Of a stretch of DNA of 58,197 bases, positions 45,108-54,458 are shown one piece after another. Under the pieces are notes generated by a model, which searched no databases, was not told where the DNA came from, and saw nothing but the letters and a program-made list of their open reading frames with translations. The position numbers and the translations under genes are program-made. Location: contig NZ_JASBRE010000028.1 in the NCBI RefSeq assembly GCF_029960815.1, positions 1 through 58,197 on the forward strand, in the 5' to 3' direction. Every line of letters begins with the position of its first letter. Within the stretch, counting starts at the first letter, position 1. Source of the DNA: Pseudomonas sp. AL03 (GTDB taxonomy: Bacteria; Pseudomonadota; Gammaproteobacteria; Pseudomonadales; Pseudomonadaceae).

Positions 45108-46604
45108 ATGCAGATACCAGGACAACAAAAAAAAGTACCTGCGCCGGTTACGTCGGCAGCAGTAGGCAAGGGCTGGCGAGGACAGTTCAATTTGCTGCGC
45201 TGGTTTTCCCTGGGCAGCTTTTTCATCATCGCCGCCGTGGCGCTGGGGTTGGGCTACATTTCCACGCGCTTCGTGGTCGACGAGAGCATCGAGCGCGATT
45301 CGATGCTGACCGCGCAGTTCATCCAGGCCATTGGTGATGCCGAAATTCGCCATGCCGCGATTGCCCCGAACAGAACCATGGGTGAAATGCTCGACCCGCG
45401 CCAGGACAACGCCTATCCCGACGTGAACCCAGCCTCCCGCGCGGCTTCGCGCATCGAGTTTCTCGATCATGTGAAGCATCTGCCGGACATTCTGTTGGCC
45501 ACGGTGTACGCCCTGGACCGCACCGTGGTCTGGTCGACCAACCCGGAGCTGATTGGCGTGCGCATTCAAGATGACCAAGAACTGGACGAATCTTTCGAAA
45601 TGAAGGCGCTAGTGTCCACCAGCTACCACGAAATCGATGAGGAGCGTCCCGAGCAGAGACTGCTGCGTGAGCCTGAATACCTGTTCATCGAGAACTACAT
45701 CCCGATGTTCAATGCCGACAAGAGCAAAGTGATCGCCATGGTGGAGATCTACAAGGAACCCGTGGACCTGGTGGAACGCATTCAGCGCGGCTTCAAGTCT
45801 ATCTGGCTGGCAACCTTGCTCGGCGGTCTGGCCATCTACCTCGGGCTGTTCTGGATTGTGCGGCGTGCGGCAAGGCTGCTGCAGAGCCAGCAGAAACAGC
45901 TGATCAACAATGAGACCTTTGTGGCGCTGGGGGAAATGTCCTCGGCAGTGGCTCACAGCTTGCGCAATCCGTTGGCCAACATTCGTTCCAGCGCCGAACT
46001 GGCTCAGGAAATCGCCAGTCAGAGCGCGCAGAAGAACATCGGCGACATCATCAGTCAGGTCGATCGCATGTCGCGCTGGGTTCGCGAGTTGCTGGTGTCA
46101 TTGCGACCCATGAACGACGACTACGAAACGGTAGACCTGGTGCTGGTCATCGACGACACGCTGAGTGCGTTCGACGCGCTGATTAAACGCTCCAACGTCG
46201 AAGTGCGTTTCACACCTCACAGTTGTCCGCCGGTCGTCAGTCAACAGGTGCTGCTCACGCAAATTCTTAATAGCCTGTTTTCCAATGCCCTGGAAGCCAT
46301 GCCCAAGGGCGGCGTGCTGAGTATCGATATCGGAACGCCGCAGCCCGGGAGTGTGCGCATGACCCTGAGTGATACCGGCAAGGGCATGACCCAACAGCAG
46401 CAACAAATGGCCTTCAAGCCGTTTTTCACCACCAAACAAGGAGGGTTGGGCGTGGGCCTGGCCCTGGTCAAAAGAATAATGGAGCGTTTCGAAGGCTCGG
46501 TCGAACTGACCAGCCGCGAGCAGGAAGGAACCCGGGTCTGTCTCAATTTTAAAGTGGCAACGGGAGGGGAATATGGAGCACAGCATTCTGCTGGTCGAGG
46601 ATGA
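45108..46604 (+). CDS. mnxS2: Sensor histidine kinase (MnxS2-like)
   Basis: This 498-aa kinase has the same architecture as the one at 39540: TM1 (WFSLGSFFIIAAVALGLGYIS), a periplasmic loop of about 170 residues, TM2 (IWLATLLGGLAIYLGLFWIV), the H box AVAHSLRNPL (H283), and N, G1 and G2 boxes (LFSNALEAM, SDTGKGM, GGLGVGLALVKR). The start at 45108 follows GGGAAGG; an ATG at 45084 is possible. The 3' end overlaps the activator gene by 32 bases, a strong sign that the two form a cognate pair. Confidence 0.85.
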   Translation: MQIPGQQKKVPAPVTSAAVGKGWRGQFNLLRWFSLGSFFIIAAVALGLGYISTRFVVDESIERDSMLTAQFIQAIGDAEIRHAAIAPNRTMGEMLDPRQDNAYPDVNPASRAASRIEFLDHVKHLPDILLATVYALDRTVVWSTNPELIGVRIQDDQELDESFEMKALVSTSYHEIDEERPEQRLLREPEYLFIENYIPMFNADKSKVIAMVEIYKEPVDLVERIQRGFKSIWLATLLGGLAIYLGLFWIVRRAARLLQSQQKQLINNETFVALGEMSSAVAHSLRNPLANIRSSAELAQEIASQSAQKNIGDIISQVDRMSRWVRELLVSLRPMNDDYETVDLVLVIDDTLSAFDALIKRSNVEVRFTPHSCPPVVSQQVLLTQILNSLFSNALEAMPKGGVLSIDIGTPQPGSVRMTLSDTGKGMTQQQQQMAFKPFFTTKQGGLGVGLALVKRIMERFEGSVELTSREQEGTRVCLNFKVATGGEYGAQHSAGRG

Positions 46605-48003
46605 CGAACTCCTCGCCGAGAATATTCAGACCTACCTGGAGCGCAAGGACTTCGAGGTGACGGTCTGCCACTCGGCTGAGGATGCACTGAAGCAATTGGG
46701 CACTTTTGTCCCTGACGTGGTGCTGACCGATAACTCGCTGCCGGGCATGAGCGGTCACGACCTGATCCAGAAGCTGCGCATCAGCGCGCCGGATCTGAAA
46801 GTGATCATGATGACCGGCTACGGCAACGTCGAAGACGCCGTGGTGGCGATGAAAGAGGGCGCTTTCCATTACGTCACCAAACCGGTGGCCTTGCCGGAGC
46901 TCAAACTGCTGCTGGACAAGGCCCTGGCCACCGACCGAATGGAACGCACGCTGTCGTTCTATCAGGAGCGCGAAGCGCAGAAGTCAGGGGTGCAGGCATT
47001 GATTGGCGAATCGGCACCGATGCAGTACCTCAAAAGCACCATTGGCCAGTTACTCGACGCCGAACGGCGCATGGCCAATACCGATCTGCCGCCGGTGTTG
47101 GTGGAAGGCGAGACCGGCACCGGCAAGGAACTGGTGGCCCGGGCGCTGCACTTCGATGGCCCGCGTGCCAAAGGCCCGTTCATCGAATTCAACTGCGCCT
47201 CGATTCCGTCCAACCTGGTGGAGTCGGAACTGTTCGGCCATGAGAAGGGCGCCTTCACCGACGCCAAGGACCGCCGCGTCGGGCTGGTGGAAGCGGCCGA
47301 TGGCGGAACGCTGTTTCTCGATGAAGTCGGCGAGATGGACCTGTTGCTGCAGGCCAAACTGCTGAAGTTGCTGGAGGACCGGACCATCCGCCGGGTTGGC
47401 TCGGTGAAGGAGCGCAAGGTCGATTTGCGGGTGATCAGCGCCACCAACTGCAACCTCGAACACATGGTCCAGCAGGGTAAGTTCCGCCGCGACCTGTTCT
47501 TCCGTTTACGGATCATCTCGATCAAGGTGCCGCGCCTGTATGCCCGTGGCGAAGACATTCTGTTGCTGGCCCGGCACTTCCTGGCGACCCACGGCAAACG
47601 TTATGGCAAACCGAACCTGCATTTCAGCGACCAGGCCGAAGCGTTGATGCTCAGTTACAGCTGGCCGGGCAATGTGCGCGAGTTGCGTAACATGCTTGAG
47701 CAAACCGTGCTGCTGGCCCAGAGCGACACCATCGCCGCCCATCAGTTGAATGTGTGCCTGAGCCTGGTGGATGAGCCGCTGGTGTTTCAGCAAGAGCCGC
47801 AATACAGCGAGCCGCGTCCGGTCTACAACGGCACCGAGTCCATGAACCTGCCGGAAGTGGAGCGCGACATGGTGCGCAAGATGCTGGACAGGACCGACTG
47901 GAACGTCACCAAATCCGCACGACTGCTGGGCCTGAGCCGCGACATGCTGCGTTACCGGATCGAAAAACTCGGCCTCGCGCGCCCGGACAGACGCCAGTGG
48001 TAG
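46573..48003 (+). CDS. mnxR: NtrC-family sigma54-dependent response regulator (MnxR-like)
   Basis: This 476-aa protein has a receiver (D10, D11, phospho-acceptor D53 in LTDNSLPGMSG, Lys in VTKPVAL). The AAA+ domain has Walker A GETGTGKE (from residue 179) and Walker B GGTLFLDEVGEMD. The C-terminal Fis-type HTH is NVTKSARLLGLSRDMLRYRIEKLGL. The sigma54-contact loop reads GAFTDA (226-231) instead of the usual GAFTGA. It is the only sigma54 activator in the window, so it is the obvious candidate for the five -24/-12 promoters seen here. It resembles MnxR of P. putida (family recollection). Confidence 0.9.
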   Translation: MEHSILLVEDDELLAENIQTYLERKDFEVTVCHSAEDALKQLGTFVPDVVLTDNSLPGMSGHDLIQKLRISAPDLKVIMMTGYGNVEDAVVAMKEGAFHYVTKPVALPELKLLLDKALATDRMERTLSFYQEREAQKSGVQALIGESAPMQYLKSTIGQLLDAERRMANTDLPPVLVEGETGTGKELVARALHFDGPRAKGPFIEFNCASIPSNLVESELFGHEKGAFTDAKDRRVGLVEAADGGTLFLDEVGEMDLLLQAKLLKLLEDRTIRRVGSVKERKVDLRVISATNCNLEHMVQQGKFRRDLFFRLRIISIKVPRLYARGEDILLLARHFLATHGKRYGKPNLHFSDQAEALMLSYSWPGNVRELRNMLEQTVLLAQSDTIAAHQLNVCLSLVDEPLVFQQEPQYSEPRPVYNGTESMNLPEVERDMVRKMLDRTDWNVTKSARLLGLSRDMLRYRIEKLGLARPDRRQW

Positions 48004-48005
48004 GC

Positions 48006-48392
48006 CTATTGCATCACTGGCCCCTGACGGCTGAGGCACGCGAGCAGGCACGTGGGGTCGAGGACTTCTTCGTTCACGTAGACACCGTGTTCCTGATCGT
48101 AAGATCGGATGAACACGCGCACAGTGGCATCCGCTACCGTCGGCAATCTTGAGTCGTAGAACTCATGCTGGCTCGAGATGGGGATGAAATCTTGGGGGGC
48201 GGTCGGGATGTAGGACCCGGGGGGCTCCGTGCTCAGGGACGGAGGTACGGGGTGAGCAAAGGGTTGGTCGGCCCCGTAATAGTTGAACTCACTGCTGTAA
48301 TCGCTAGTGGGGGTCAGGCTGTCGTCCGCGTGAGCACCGGTTGTGGCGGTCAGGCAGAGGGCGAACAGTAGCGTCAGATCGGTTTTTTTCAT
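48006..48392 (-). CDS. Small secreted hypothetical protein
   Basis: This 128-aa protein has a signal peptide (MKKTDLTLLFALCLTATTGAHA). A low-complexity Pro/Ser/Tyr-rich middle is followed by a C-terminal half with VADATVRVFIRSYDQEHGVYVNEEVLD and two nearby Cys (CLLAC). I know no family. It ends 2 bases from the end of the convergent activator gene. Confidence 0.65.
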   Translation of the reverse strand: MKKTDLTLLFALCLTATTGAHADDSLTPTSDYSSEFNYYGADQPFAHPVPPSLSTEPPGSYIPTAPQDFIPISSQHEFYDSRLPTVADATVRVFIRSYDQEHGVYVNEEVLDPTCLLACLSRQGPVMQ

Positions 48393-48571
48393 GGCGACAC
48401 CTGCGAAATCGGTTGTTCCCGCATTTCCCCAAGGTCATTAACTATAGCTGCCGTACGGGGACGCGTTGGCGATGCCGGGATTACAAGATTTGAACAAAGA
48501 CTCGATGGGGTTCTTCGAAACCCTGATCTAGACTCGTGCCGGTCAATCAAGATCCCAGTCTGGAGCGCGCA

Positions 48572-49417
48572 ATGGAAATGCCGTCAAAAGAAAAAGCCAT
48601 CGCCAGCAACCGCGATGCCTGGAATGATTCCGCCCGACACCACAAAGACACCCCTGAATGGCAGGCCCGTTTGACAGCTGTTGGTTATGGGGATTTTTGC
48701 TGTCTGGACGACACCCTCCGAAGTTTGCTGGAGCATGTGGGTGTCGACGGCAAGGACGTCGTCCAATTGGGCTGCAACAACGGGCGCGAAAGTATCTCGC
48801 TGTTTGCGTTGGGTGCCCACCGCGTCGTGGGCGTCGACCAGTCCGAGGCCTTCCTCGATCAGGCGCGTGAGCTGGCGTCACGCTCGCCCCATGCGCCTGA
48901 GTTCATCGAGGCTGATATTCATCATCTGCCGCTGGAGCTTCACAGCCGTTTCGACGTGGCGCTGATCACCATTGGCGTGTTGAACTGGATGCCGGACATC
49001 GCCGAATTCTTCCGCCATGTCGCACAAACCCTCAAGCCCGGTGGCAGCCTGGTGGTGTACGAAACCCACCCTTTCCTGGAAATGTTCGACCCCGAGTCAG
49101 CCGATCCGTATCGGCCGGACAGCTCGTACTTTCGCAGTGAACCCTTCGTGCAGGATCAGCCGATCGTCTACGAAGGCAAAGTCGACCAGCCGGCGCCTTC
49201 GTCCTACTGGTTCGTCCACACCCTGGGCGCCATCTTCACGGGGGCGATCGAGGCCGGATTGCAGATCAGCCACTTCAAGGAGTACCCGCATTCCAACCGC
49301 GAGGAACTCTATGATCGATATGAGCAGCAAACCGCGCAGCTGCCGTTGTGTTTTACGTGGGTGGCAGTGAAGCGAGCAGTCGAGTCAGAAGAGACTCTCA
49401 GTGAGTCGAGTGATTGA
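48572..49417 (+). CDS. SAM-dependent class I methyltransferase
   Basis: This 281-aa cytoplasmic enzyme has motif I VVQLGCNNGRESISLFALGA (SAM-binding Gly loop), the acidic residue after strand 2 (VVGVDQSEAFLDQARELA) and a motif IV-like stretch (RFDVALITIGVLNWM). LKPGGSLVVYETHPFLEMF lies downstream. The acceptor is unknown. I start at 48572 after CTGGAG; an upstream ATG at 48536 and another at 48578 are possible. Its 3' end overlaps the minus-strand antitoxin gene by 20 bases. Confidence 0.88.
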   Translation: MEMPSKEKAIASNRDAWNDSARHHKDTPEWQARLTAVGYGDFCCLDDTLRSLLEHVGVDGKDVVQLGCNNGRESISLFALGAHRVVGVDQSEAFLDQARELASRSPHAPEFIEADIHHLPLELHSRFDVALITIGVLNWMPDIAEFFRHVAQTLKPGGSLVVYETHPFLEMFDPESADPYRPDSSYFRSEPFVQDQPIVYEGKVDQPAPSSYWFVHTLGAIFTGAIEAGLQISHFKEYPHSNREELYDRYEQQTAQLPLCFTWVAVKRAVESEETLSESSD

Positions 49418-49706
49418 TTAAATGACCCGGCTGCGCGCAGAGATCAATGCCAAGGGCATGTACGACCTTTAGAACCGTATCGAAACGTGGTTTTGCACCT
49501 GGTGCGAAGGCCTTGTACAGGCTTTCGCGGCCCATACCCGAATCCTTGGCAATCTGTGTCATTCCACGCGCTTTCACCACGTGGCCGATAGCGCGAAGAA
49601 ATTCTTCGTTGTCGCCGTCTGCGAGCACTTGCGAAAGGTAATGGCTGATGGCTTCGTCACTGTCCAACAGAGTCGCGATATCGAAAGTAGTCAAAGTCTG
49701 GCTCAT
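49398..49706 (-). CDS. HigA-like addiction-module antidote protein, without a visible toxin gene
   Basis: This 102-aa DNA-binding protein matches the family usually paired with a HigB/RelE-like toxin: FDIATLLDSDEAISHYLSQVLADGD, FLRAIGHVVKARGMTQIAKDSGMGRESLYKAF (an HTH), and FDTVLKVVHALGIDL. Such toxins usually lie just upstream, but 49707-49946 holds none, so this looks like an orphan antitoxin or a free regulator. GAGG precedes its ATG. Confidence 0.88.
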   Translation of the reverse strand: MSQTLTTFDIATLLDSDEAISHYLSQVLADGDNEEFLRAIGHVVKARGMTQIAKDSGMGRESLYKAFAPGAKPRFDTVLKVVHALGIDLCAQPGHLINHSTH

Positions 49707-49737
49707 GTTTAAACCTCCTCGCCCGCCTGATGTCGGC

Positions 49738-49764
49738 GGTTTGCGGTTTGCGGTTTGCGGTTTG
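49738..49764. repeat. GGTTTGC short tandem repeat
   Basis: There are 3.9 copies of the 7-base unit GGTTTGC, between the antitoxin start and the palindrome at 49791. Confidence 0.85.
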
Positions 49765-49790
49765 TTGAATAAGATAATTCATTGCTCAAA

Positions 49791-49808
49791 TGTATCCATA
49801 TGGATACA
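49791..49808. promoter_or_regulatory. 18-bp perfect palindrome, candidate operator of the orphan antitoxin
   Basis: TGTATCCATATGGATACA is perfectly self-complementary and sits about 85 bases upstream of the antitoxin ATG in a local AT-rich stretch. Antitoxins of this family usually repress their own promoter by binding such palindromes. Confidence 0.6.
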
Positions 49809-49946
49809 AATGAACAGTCAGACATTTCCTTGGTCATGTATGTTTTTTCCCTAAAGTGTGTGGGCTATGGGGTCTCTGAACCGGCCTATTCGCGGTACTG
49901 CTGCCGTCCGCTATCCTTGCTCCACGCACATCGAACGGTTTTCCCC

Positions 49947-50615
49947 ATGCTATCGGTCCAAGGCGTCTTCAAAAGCTACGCCACTCCTCAGGGCCCATTA
50001 CCGGTTCTGCAAGGTGTCGACCTCACCTTGAAACCCGGCAGCAGCCTGGCGCTGATGGGTGAGTCGGGCAGTGGCAAAAGCACTTTGCTGCACCTGATTG
50101 CCGGGCTGGACAAGGTCGATCGCGGCAGTATCCGCAGCGGCGAGCATCGGCTGGAACAGATGAACGAAGGGCAACTGGCGAACTGGCGGCGGACCGAAAT
50201 CGGCCTGGTGTTTCAGCAGTTCAACCTGATCGGCAGTTTGCGCGTGGAGGACAATCTGGCCTTCCAGGCGCGACTGGCGGGGCGGCATGATCCGCGCTGG
50301 CAGGCGCATCTGGTGCACCGTCTGGGGTTGGCTGATTTGCTGCGGCGTTATCCGGAACAGCTGTCCGGCGGCCAGCAGCAACGGGTCGCTTTGGGCCGGG
50401 CCCTGGCGTCCCAGCCAAAACTGCTGCTGGCCGACGAACCCACCGGCAGCCTCGATGAAGCCACCAGCGATGAGGTCTTGACGCTATTACTGGAGTTGCT
50501 CGACGACAGTCCCACCACTTTATTGATGGTCACTCACAGCCCACGGGTTGCCGCGCGGCTTGCAGAAAAAGTGGTGCTCCACGGTGGCCGTCTGGCTGGC
50601 GCGGACGAGCGCTGA
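49947..50615 (+). CDS. ABC transporter ATP-binding protein (LolD/MacB type)
   Basis: This 222-aa ATPase has Walker A GESGSGKST, the Q-loop in GLVFQQFNLI, signature LSGGQQQRVALGRAL, Walker B LLLADEPTGSLD and the switch His in VTHS. The sequence type goes with FtsX-like permeases, and one follows directly. I start at the ATG at 49947 because this gives the standard start MLSVQGVFKSY; the frame is open back to 49782 but without family resemblance. Confidence 0.92.
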   Translation: MLSVQGVFKSYATPQGPLPVLQGVDLTLKPGSSLALMGESGSGKSTLLHLIAGLDKVDRGSIRSGEHRLEQMNEGQLANWRRTEIGLVFQQFNLIGSLRVEDNLAFQARLAGRHDPRWQAHLVHRLGLADLLRRYPEQLSGGQQQRVALGRALASQPKLLLADEPTGSLDEATSDEVLTLLLELLDDSPTTLLMVTHSPRVAARLAEKVVLHGGRLAGADER

Positions 50616-50616
50616 G

Positions 50617-53088
50617 GTGCGGGTCTTTCGCGAGACGCTGCGGGCGCTGCTCAGTCATTGGTGGCAGCATCCGGTGCAGTTTTTCAGTGTGCTGACCGGG
50701 CTCTGGCTCGCCACCAGCCTGCTGACCGGTGTGCAGGCGCTGAACAGCCAGGCGCGTGAAAGTTATGCCCGGGCCAGTCAGTTGATTGGCGGCGAACCCC
50801 AGGCCAGCCTCAGTGCGCCCAGTGGCGCGACCTTCTCCCAGCAAGTGTTTGTCGACCTGCGCCGTGCGGGTTGGCCGGTGTCGCCGGTCCTGCAAGGTCG
50901 GGTGACGCTCAAGGGGCATGACGACCAACGATTGCAGCTGATGGGGATCGAGCCGGTGTCGCTGCCCGCGGGTTCCGCAGTGGCCGGGCAGGCGTTGGCG
51001 ATTGAGCAGATTGTCGAGTTTTTCAGCCCGCCGGGCAGTACCTGGATTTCGCCGCAGACGTTGCAGGCACTGGGTCTGCACGAGGGCGAACGCCCGGAGA
51101 GTTCGAGTGGTCAGGCCTTGCCGCCGCTGCATGCTCTGTCCGATATGGCGCCCGGTGTGTTGCTGGTGGACATCGGCTTCGCCCAGCAGATTCTCGGCCT
51201 GCCGGATCAGCTGTCGCGCCTGTTGCTGCCGAAGGGTTTCACCGCGACCCTGCCTGATCAATTCAAGGGACAACTGCAGTTCAAGACCAGCGACGAAGAG
51301 AACAATTTGTCGCGCCTGACCGAGAGTTTTCACTTGAACCTCGATGCTCTGGGTTTTCTGTCATTCGTGGTCGGCCTGTTCATCGTCCACGCTGCGATCG
51401 GCCTGGCGCTGGAACAACGCCGTGGCTTGCTCAGAACCCTGCGTGCCTGTGGCGTCAGTGCGCGAATGCTCATTACCTGTCTGGCGGTTGAACTGGGTGG
51501 CTTGGCGTTGATCGGCGGACTGGCCGGGGTCGCCAGCGGCTACCTGCTGGCCAGCGTGCTGTTGCCGGACGTCGCCGCCAGCCTGCGCGGGTTGTACGGT
51601 GCCGAAGTGGCGGGGCAGTTGAGCCTCAGTCCCTGGTGGTGGCTCAGCGGCGTCGGCCTGAGCCTGTTCGGTGCGTTGTTGGCCGGTGCCAACAGTTTGT
51701 TGCGGGCAGCGCGTTTGCCTTTGCTAGCCCTGGCCGATCCGCAAGCCTGGCATCAGGCTCACGCGCGCTGGTTGCGGCGCCAGGGTTGGGTCGCCGTGAT
51801 TGCTGCGGTGGTCGCGCTGCTGGCGTTGATCTTTGGCGACAGCCTGAGCAGTGGATTCGTGCTGATGTCGGCACTGTTGATCGGCGCCGCACTGGCGTTG
51901 CCGGTGGTGCTCAACTGGGTGTTGAACCTGGTGCTGCATCGCAGTCGTTCGGTGCTCGGCCAATGGTTTCTCGCTGACTGCCGTCAGCAACTGCCGGCCC
52001 TGAGCCTGGCGCTGATGGCGCTGTTGTTGGCACTGGCGGCGAACATTGGTGCGGGCAGCATGACGGCCGGTTTTCGTCAGACCTTCAGCGATTGGCTCGA
52101 ACAACGCCTGACCGCCGAACTGTACGTTAATCCGCGAAATCCGGCCCAGGCCAGAGCGCTGCAAACCTGGCTAAAGCAGCAACCCGGACTCACGGCAGTG
52201 CTGCCCAACTGGCAAGTGTCGATCCAGTTGCAAGGCTGGCCTGCGGAAGTCTTCGGCGTGATCGATCATCCGACGTATCGCCAGCATTGGCCGCTGCTGG
52301 AAGCCTTGGGCGACAACCCTTGGGACCGACTGGCCAAGGACGATGCTGTGATGATCAGCGAACAATTGGCCCGTCGGCTCAAGGTGCGCCTGGGCGATCA
52401 CTTGACGATTCCCACACCGAACGGCGCCTGGTCGCCACGGATCGTCGGCATCTACGCCGATTACGGCAATCCCCAAGGCCACATCCTGGTCAACTTCAAC
52501 CATCTGCTGCGCGGCTGGCCGCAGCTGACCCCGAGCCGTTTCAACCTGCGCATCGACCCGACGTTGATCCCCGCGTTCCTGACCGCGCTGCAATCCCGCT
52601 TCACGCTGGACGACAGCCGCATCGTCGACCAGGCCCGGCTAAAGGGTTGGTCCACGCAAGTGTTCGAACGCACCTTTGCCGCGACCGCCGCGCTCAACAG
52701 CCTGACCCTCTGCGTGGCGGGCGTGGCGCTGTTCATCAGCCTGTTGACCCAAAGTCAGAGCCGCCTCGGACAACTCGCCCCCCTGTGGGCGCTGGGTGTG
52801 ACTCGCCGGCAATTGATGCTGCTCAATCTTGGGCAGACCTGGTTGCTGGCGGTGCTGACCCTGGTGCTGGCGTTGCCGTTGGGGATCGCGCTGGCGTGGT
52901 GCCTGGACACGGTGATCAACGTCCAGGCCTTCGGCTGGCGCTTGCCGCTGCGGGTGTTTCCGATGCAGCTGTTGCAGTTGATGGGGTTGGCGCTGCTGGC
53001 GACGTTACTGGCGTCGGCGTGGCCGCTGTACTCGCTGTATCGCTCGCAACCGGCGGATCTGTTGAGGTCCTTTGCTCATGAAGATTAA
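50617..53088 (+). CDS. FtsX-like ABC permease
   Basis: This 823-aa membrane protein has an N-terminal helix and a large periplasmic domain (about 40-235). An FtsX core with three helices follows (about 245-385), then extra central helices (about 390-475), a second periplasmic domain, and a second FtsX core at the C terminus (CVAGVALFISLLTQSQSRLGQLAPLWALGVTRRQLMLL). This is the duplicated MacB/AttG-like layout. It forms a lipoprotein or lipid transporter with the preceding ATPase. The start is GTG at 50617, 1 base after the ATPase stop. The frame is open to an ATG at 50548 inside the ATPase gene. Confidence 0.9.
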   Translation: MRVFRETLRALLSHWWQHPVQFFSVLTGLWLATSLLTGVQALNSQARESYARASQLIGGEPQASLSAPSGATFSQQVFVDLRRAGWPVSPVLQGRVTLKGHDDQRLQLMGIEPVSLPAGSAVAGQALAIEQIVEFFSPPGSTWISPQTLQALGLHEGERPESSSGQALPPLHALSDMAPGVLLVDIGFAQQILGLPDQLSRLLLPKGFTATLPDQFKGQLQFKTSDEENNLSRLTESFHLNLDALGFLSFVVGLFIVHAAIGLALEQRRGLLRTLRACGVSARMLITCLAVELGGLALIGGLAGVASGYLLASVLLPDVAASLRGLYGAEVAGQLSLSPWWWLSGVGLSLFGALLAGANSLLRAARLPLLALADPQAWHQAHARWLRRQGWVAVIAAVVALLALIFGDSLSSGFVLMSALLIGAALALPVVLNWVLNLVLHRSRSVLGQWFLADCRQQLPALSLALMALLLALAANIGAGSMTAGFRQTFSDWLEQRLTAELYVNPRNPAQARALQTWLKQQPGLTAVLPNWQVSIQLQGWPAEVFGVIDHPTYRQHWPLLEALGDNPWDRLAKDDAVMISEQLARRLKVRLGDHLTIPTPNGAWSPRIVGIYADYGNPQGHILVNFNHLLRGWPQLTPSRFNLRIDPTLIPAFLTALQSRFTLDDSRIVDQARLKGWSTQVFERTFAATAALNSLTLCVAGVALFISLLTQSQSRLGQLAPLWALGVTRRQLMLLNLGQTWLLAVLTLVLALPLGIALAWCLDTVINVQAFGWRLPLRVFPMQLLQLMGLALLATLLASAWPLYSLYRSQPADLLRSFAHED

Positions 53089-54142
53089 GGTCGGCGTGTT
53101 GCTATTGGCTTTGTTAGGCGGGTGCGATAACTCGGCGCCTGTTGAGAAAGGCTTCGCGGGTCTGGGCGATCAGGCCACCGCGTTTACGCCGGTGGTGCCC
53201 GGTCGGGTGTTCAGCTTTCCGGCGGATCACGGTCCTCATGATGGTTTTCGAATTGAGTGGTGGTACGTCACCGCCAATCTCAAGGACGATCAGGGTGGCG
53301 AGTTCGGCGCGCAGTGGACGCTGTTTCGCAGCGCCTTGAAAGCTACACCCGAGCAGCCTGGCTGGAGCAATCAAATTATCTGGCTTGGCCACGCGGCCGT
53401 GACCTCGGCGACGGTGCATCACGCCGCTGAGCGCTATGCCCGTGGTGGCGTGGGTCAGGCTGGTGTAAGTCTCGCGCCGTTCAACGCGTGGATCGATGAT
53501 TGGCGTTTCAGCAGTCAGGGTTCCGATTCTTTGGCGGATCTTCAACTCAGCGCCCGGGACAAGAATTTTGGCTATCAACTGCGGCTGACCTCCACACGTC
53601 CTTTGGTGCTTCAGGGAGACAAAGGCTTCAGTCAGAAGTCCGAACAAGGGCAGGCGTCGTACTACTACAGCCAGCCGTTTTTTCAGGCCCGCGGCACGCT
53701 GGAAATCGACGGCAAAACGTATCAAGTCAGCGGCCCGGCCTGGCTCGACCGCGAGTGGAGCAGCCAACCCCTGACCGCCAACCAGACTGGCTGGGACTGG
53801 TTTTCCCTGCATCTGGACAGCGGCGAACAGGTGATGCTCTACCGCATGCGGCAGAAGGACGGCGCGCCATACCTCACTGGCACCTGGATCGACGCTCAGG
53901 GCCAGACACAGTTGCTGAACGCCGCCGACATCAGCCTCACACCGCAAGACACCGCCACAGTCGCCGGACGTTCGATGCCGGTGCGCTGGTCGATCAAAAT
54001 TCCCGACAAACACCTCGACATCACGATCAGTGCCCTCAACCCCAATGCGTGGATGGCATTGCGCATTCCCTATTGGGAAGGTCCGGTGCGATTGAGCGGC
54101 AGCCACGGTGGGCAGGGTTATCTGGAAATGACCGGGTATTGA
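53078..54142 (+). CDS. AttH-like (CrtC/hydroxyneurosporene-synthase fold) lipoprotein
   Basis: This 354-aa protein has a lipobox (LALLGGC, Cys near 15) and a two-lipocalin-like-domain body with FPADHGPHDGFRIEWWYVTANL, FGAQWTLFRSAL, WLDREWSSQPL and GWDWFSLHLDSGEQVMLYRMR. AttH homologues typically sit behind an ABC ATPase/FtsX permease pair, exactly as here; the substrate is unknown. The ATG at 53078 overlaps the permease end by 11 bases. Confidence 0.88.
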   Translation: MKIKVGVLLLALLGGCDNSAPVEKGFAGLGDQATAFTPVVPGRVFSFPADHGPHDGFRIEWWYVTANLKDDQGGEFGAQWTLFRSALKATPEQPGWSNQIIWLGHAAVTSATVHHAAERYARGGVGQAGVSLAPFNAWIDDWRFSSQGSDSLADLQLSARDKNFGYQLRLTSTRPLVLQGDKGFSQKSEQGQASYYYSQPFFQARGTLEIDGKTYQVSGPAWLDREWSSQPLTANQTGWDWFSLHLDSGEQVMLYRMRQKDGAPYLTGTWIDAQGQTQLLNAADISLTPQDTATVAGRSMPVRWSIKIPDKHLDITISALNPNAWMALRIPYWEGPVRLSGSHGGQGYLEMTGY

Positions 54143-54204
54143 GTCGGAACTCTCGGTTGGGCGACAGCCTCCTAAGTTAAGACACCGGTACACAGGAGCC
54201 CGCC

Positions 54205-54447
54205 ATGAGCGACGACCTCAAACCACCTGACCTTGCCTCCTGGCAGCGCCTGTTCGACGACAAGGCCTACTGGCAGCAGTCCCCCGACGCTCACTACACC
54301 GAACTGCTGCGGGTAGCCGATGACTTGCTGGGGCAGGGCGCCATCGACCTGGAACAGTGGCAAGCCTTGAAAGCCAAGGCCGATCAATCCCATAAAGACT
54401 CGCCTGCCGTGAACGTCGCCCATGAGGTTGACGATCCCGAAGCTTGA
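54205..54447 (+). CDS. Small hypothetical protein
   Basis: This 80-aa acidic soluble protein, MSDDLKPPDLASWQRLFDDKAYW..., has a helical middle (HYTELLRVADDLLGQGAIDLEQWQALKAKAD). An AGGAG site precedes the ATG (ACAGGAGCCCGCC). No family name is recognised. It is followed within 12 bases by another tiny gene. Confidence 0.65.
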   Translation: MSDDLKPPDLASWQRLFDDKAYWQQSPDAHYTELLRVADDLLGQGAIDLEQWQALKAKADQSHKDSPAVNVAHEVDDPEA

Positions 54448-54458
54448 GGAGAACCCAC

